From assembly GCF_038443675.1 (NCBI RefSeq), contig NZ_CP151762.1, forward strand, positions 1,798,001-1,862,000: a DNA stretch of 64,000 nt, read 5' to 3'. The translations under genes and the position numbers were made by a program. Source of the DNA: Yoonia sp. G8-12. GTDB lineage: Bacteria > Pseudomonadota > Alphaproteobacteria > Rhodobacterales > Rhodobacteraceae. Shown piece by piece: positions 61,794 through 64,000 of this stretch (positions are counted from its first letter, which is position 1; every line of letters starts with the position of its first letter). The notes beneath the pieces are model-generated. The model worked only from the letters and a program-made list of their open reading frames with translations, did no database searches and had not been told where the DNA came from.

Positions 61794-61901
61794 GGTACGC
61801 TCCATCTGCTGCTTGTCCCTTATATGGGCTTTTGGCCGCCCCGCTACAACCCAAGGCAAGAGCGGTTGACTTTGCCGCACCCGCAGACAAGGAATAGCGC
61901 C

Positions 61902-62780
61902 ATGTTCGCAGCCATCCCATTCCCCGATATCTCGCCCGAGATTTTCTCGTTTACCATCTTCGGTGCCACCATCGCACTGCGCTGGTACGCGATGGCCTAT
62001 ATCGTGGGGATTGCGATTGGCTGGCAGATCATCAAACTGGCGCTGAACCGCCCCGCGCTCTGGCGCAATGGCGCGCCGATGAAGGTCGCACAACTGGAAG
62101 ACCTTCTGACCTATATCGTGGTTGGCGTCATTGGCGGCGGGCGCTTGGGCTATGTGTTTTTCTATAAACCGGCTGAATTCCTCGCAGCCCCCCTCGATAT
62201 CATCAAAATCTGGGAAGGCGGCCTGTCGTTTCACGGCGGGTTTCTTGGCGTCGTTGTCGCGGTCTACCTGTTCAGCCGCCGCCATCAGGTTCCGCTGCCC
62301 GATCTGGCCGATATCATCGCGGTCGCAGCCACCCCTGCGGTGCTGCTGGTGCGTATCGCGAACTTCATCAACGCCGAACTTTGGGGGCGACAAACAGACC
62401 TGCCTTGGGGCGTCATATTCCCCGGCCAAGCCGCACAGGCCTGTGCTACCGCATTAGAGCCTTGCGTGCGCCACCCCTCGCAACTCTATGAAGCGGGCCT
62501 TGAAGGGCTGCTGCTGGGCACGATCCTGATCCTGCTCGCCTTCCGCTTCGGCGCGCTGAAAAAACCATGGCTACTCTCCGGCGTCTTCTTCATGGGCTAC
62601 GGCATCGCACGTTTCCTTGTGGAATTTGTCCGCCAGCCCGATGCGCAATTTGTCAGCGTGGGCAATGAACTGGGCCTTGCGTTCCATGTGAACGGCTATG
62701 GTCTGACCATGGGGCAGACGCTCACCCTGCCGATGATCCTTGTTGGTCTTACTGTTGTCATCGTGGCCGCGCGCAGATGA
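61902..62780 (+). CDS. lgt: prolipoprotein diacylglyceryl transferase
   Basis: The 292-residue inner-membrane enzyme has about seven transmembrane helices and the signature GGLSFHGGFLG (about 106-116), with further family motifs R(I)ANFINAELWGRQTDLPWGV and RHPSQLYEA. It transfers diacylglycerol to the lipobox cysteine of prolipoproteins such as those at 40858 and 58875. It overlaps the next gene by 4 bases. Confidence 0.95.
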   Translation: MFAAIPFPDISPEIFSFTIFGATIALRWYAMAYIVGIAIGWQIIKLALNRPALWRNGAPMKVAQLEDLLTYIVVGVIGGGRLGYVFFYKPAEFLAAPLDIIKIWEGGLSFHGGFLGVVVAVYLFSRRHQVPLPDLADIIAVAATPAVLLVRIANFINAELWGRQTDLPWGVIFPGQAAQACATALEPCVRHPSQLYEAGLEGLLLGTILILLAFRFGALKKPWLLSGVFFMGYGIARFLVEFVRQPDAQFVSVGNELGLAFHVNGYGLTMGQTLTLPMILVGLTVVIVAARR

Positions 62781-63835
62781 CCGCCTTGGGTGATCTCCTG
62801 ATCGCCCGGATTGCGCGGACCGGCCCGATCAGTCTGGCCGAGTATATGGCCGATTGCCTGATGCATCCGCAACACGGCTATTACGCCACGCGTGATCCGT
62901 TCGGGGCTGCGGGCGATTTCACTACCGCCCCCGAGATCAGCCAGATGTTCGGTGAATTTATCGGGCTGGCACTGGCACAAGCGTGGATCGACCAAGGGCA
63001 ACCCGCGCAGATCACGCTGGCCGAACTCGGCCCCGGTCGTGGCACCTTGATGCAGGACGCCCTGCGCGCCACCCGCGCCGTGCCGGGTTTTCATGCCGCC
63101 CTCTCGGTGCATCTGGTGGAAACATCCCCCACCCTGCGCAAAGCCCAAGCCGAGCGCATCCCCGACGCGACATGGCACGACACAGTGGCCACCCTGCCCG
63201 ACGCGCCCCTTTACCTCATCGCCAATGAATTCTTCGACGCCCTGCCGATCCGCCAATTTCAGCGCAGCGGGGACGGCTGGCGTGAAAAAATGGTGGGTCT
63301 CACTGACGGCGCGCTGTCATTCGGCCTGTCGGCAGCGACCCCCTTAGCCGCGCTTGAGGACCGGCTAGCCGACACCGCCGAAGGCGATCTGGTCGAGCTT
63401 TGCCCCTCGCTTCCTGCGATCACCCAAACAATCGCCACAAAAGTCGAACAGTTCGGCGGATGCGCGCTTGTCATCGACTATGGCGACTGGCAGTCGCTGG
63501 GTGATACCTTGCAAGCGCTCAAGGCACAGACACACAGTGACCCTCTGACCACTCCGGGCGATGCAGACCTCACTGCCCACGTTGATTTCGCGGCCATCGC
63601 CGCCCATGCCGCCCCTGCCAAGTTCACGCGGCTCACCCCTCAGGGCGTGTTTCTGGAACGCCTTGGGATTACCCCGCGCGCGCAGGCTCTGGCGACAAAG
63701 CTGACAGGCGACGCGCGCACAGCCCACATCGCTGCACATCGGCGCTTGACCCACCCTGCCGAAATGGGCGACCTTTTCAAAGTAATCGGTCTTTATCCAA
63801 CGCATTCAACGCCACCTCCGGGATTAGAGCCATGA
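62777..63835 (+). CDS. MidA/NDUFAF7-like SAM-dependent methyltransferase
   Basis: The 352-residue protein of the COG1565 family has N-terminal ISLAEYMADCLMHPQHGYYATRDPFGAAGDFTTAPEISQMFGE and SAM motif ELGPGRGTLMQD (about 80-91). The mitochondrial homologue methylates an arginine of complex I subunit NDUFS2 during assembly; the bacterial role is inferred to be similar. It is translationally coupled to lgt (ATGA) and pgeF (ATGA). Confidence 0.9.
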   Translation: MTALGDLLIARIARTGPISLAEYMADCLMHPQHGYYATRDPFGAAGDFTTAPEISQMFGEFIGLALAQAWIDQGQPAQITLAELGPGRGTLMQDALRATRAVPGFHAALSVHLVETSPTLRKAQAERIPDATWHDTVATLPDAPLYLIANEFFDALPIRQFQRSGDGWREKMVGLTDGALSFGLSAATPLAALEDRLADTAEGDLVELCPSLPAITQTIATKVEQFGGCALVIDYGDWQSLGDTLQALKAQTHSDPLTTPGDADLTAHVDFAAIAAHAAPAKFTRLTPQGVFLERLGITPRAQALATKLTGDARTAHIAAHRRLTHPAEMGDLFKVIGLYPTHSTPPPGLEP

Positions 63836-64000
63836 CGCTCGACATCATTACCTCCCCGCTTTTGGGAAACGTACCGCACGGGTTTTTCACGCGCGCGGGC
63901 GGTGCTTCGTCAGGCGTGTTTGCCGGGTTGAACTGCGGCTACGGCAGCTCGGACCAGCATGAAATCGTCGCGATCAACAGAGCGCGCGTCGCAAAGATGC
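63832..64000 (+). CDS. pgeF: polyphenol oxidase/laccase-domain protein PgeF, N-terminal part
   Basis: ATG 63832 overlaps the methyltransferase stop by 4 bases and the frame runs open to the window end (56 codons). The start has VPHGFFTRAGGASSGVFAGLNCGYGSSD, the conserved opening of the YfiH/PgeF family, which acts in peptidoglycan precursor editing or purine nucleoside metabolism. The metal-binding residues lie beyond the window. Confidence 0.88.
   Translation, partial: MTLDIITSPLLGNVPHGFFTRAGGASSGVFAGLNCGYGSSDQHEIVAINRARVAKM

Noticed and set aside
1..64000. CRISPR arrays, transposases, integrases or prophage genes
   Set aside because: No regularly spaced repeats, terminal inverted repeats with transposase frames, or phage structural genes were seen anywhere in the window.

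Overview
The window is a chromosomal segment of an alphaproteobacterium, almost certainly a Rhodobacterales (Roseobacter-group) species. This rests on protein families and local gene orders typical of that group: nrdR-rib-nusB, hom-glpX-recJ, ubiK/lgt/midA/pgeF, soxBDAG sarcosine oxidase, CdnL-type CarD, an RpoH with a GTG start, and a His-tRNA without the extra G-1. The genus cannot be fixed from sequence alone. Most of the window is housekeeping sequence, densely packed with 1- to 4-base start/stop overlaps. No phage, transposase or CRISPR array was seen.

Layout. 1-5 kb: 3' end of purD, carD, 7Fe ferredoxin, S4 RNA-binding protein plus SUV3-like helicase, TPR protein. 5-12 kb: SCP2 and hydrolase pair, ilvA, a nuclease/ATP-dependent DNA ligase pair (ligase frameshifted), pepF. 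12-16 kb: small membrane protein, oxidoreductase, rpoH with a heat-shock-like promoter, RluA/RluD family synthase, tRNA-His. 16-18 kb: small conserved proteins, mmcB, a 48-residue membrane ORF and a rod-like structured RNA candidate. 17.6-26 kb: riboflavin cluster (nusB, ribH, ribB, ribE, ribD, nrdR) interrupted by an opposing kpsS-kpsC capsule pair. 26-31 kb: yjbQ, hlyU-like, rpoD, dnaG. 31-36 kb: soxBDAG. 36.6-39.7 kb: a lone tad-type set of three pilus-associated proteins. 40-45.5 kb: TetR regulator, lipoprotein, hom, glpX, recJ, tRNA-Glu. 45.7-49.3 kb: 2OG-Fe(II) oxygenase-like protein, gloA, and three tandem secreted DUF1194 von Willebrand-type proteins, the third with a stop codon. 49.4-55.5 kb: MarR regulator, sdhE, XRE regulator, aspartate aminotransferase, copper chaperone, 2-hydroxyacid dehydrogenase, csaA-like, proC. 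55.8-61.5 kb: an accessory stretch with an orphan periplasmic sensor, ybjN, a lipoprotein, an M42 peptidase, a secreted orphan and a duplicated element carrying DnaA-like boxes. 61.5-64 kb: ubiK, lgt, midA-like, start of pgeF.

Two cautions. Five genes (ligase, tadE, recJ, proC, M42 peptidase) each need one extra base in a run of 5-6 identical bases to restore a full-length protein. That shared pattern suggests homopolymer undercalling in the sequence rather than five real mutations. Several start codons were moved inward from the longest open frame on the basis of family N-termini, ribosome-binding sites and overlaps; these are stated per gene.
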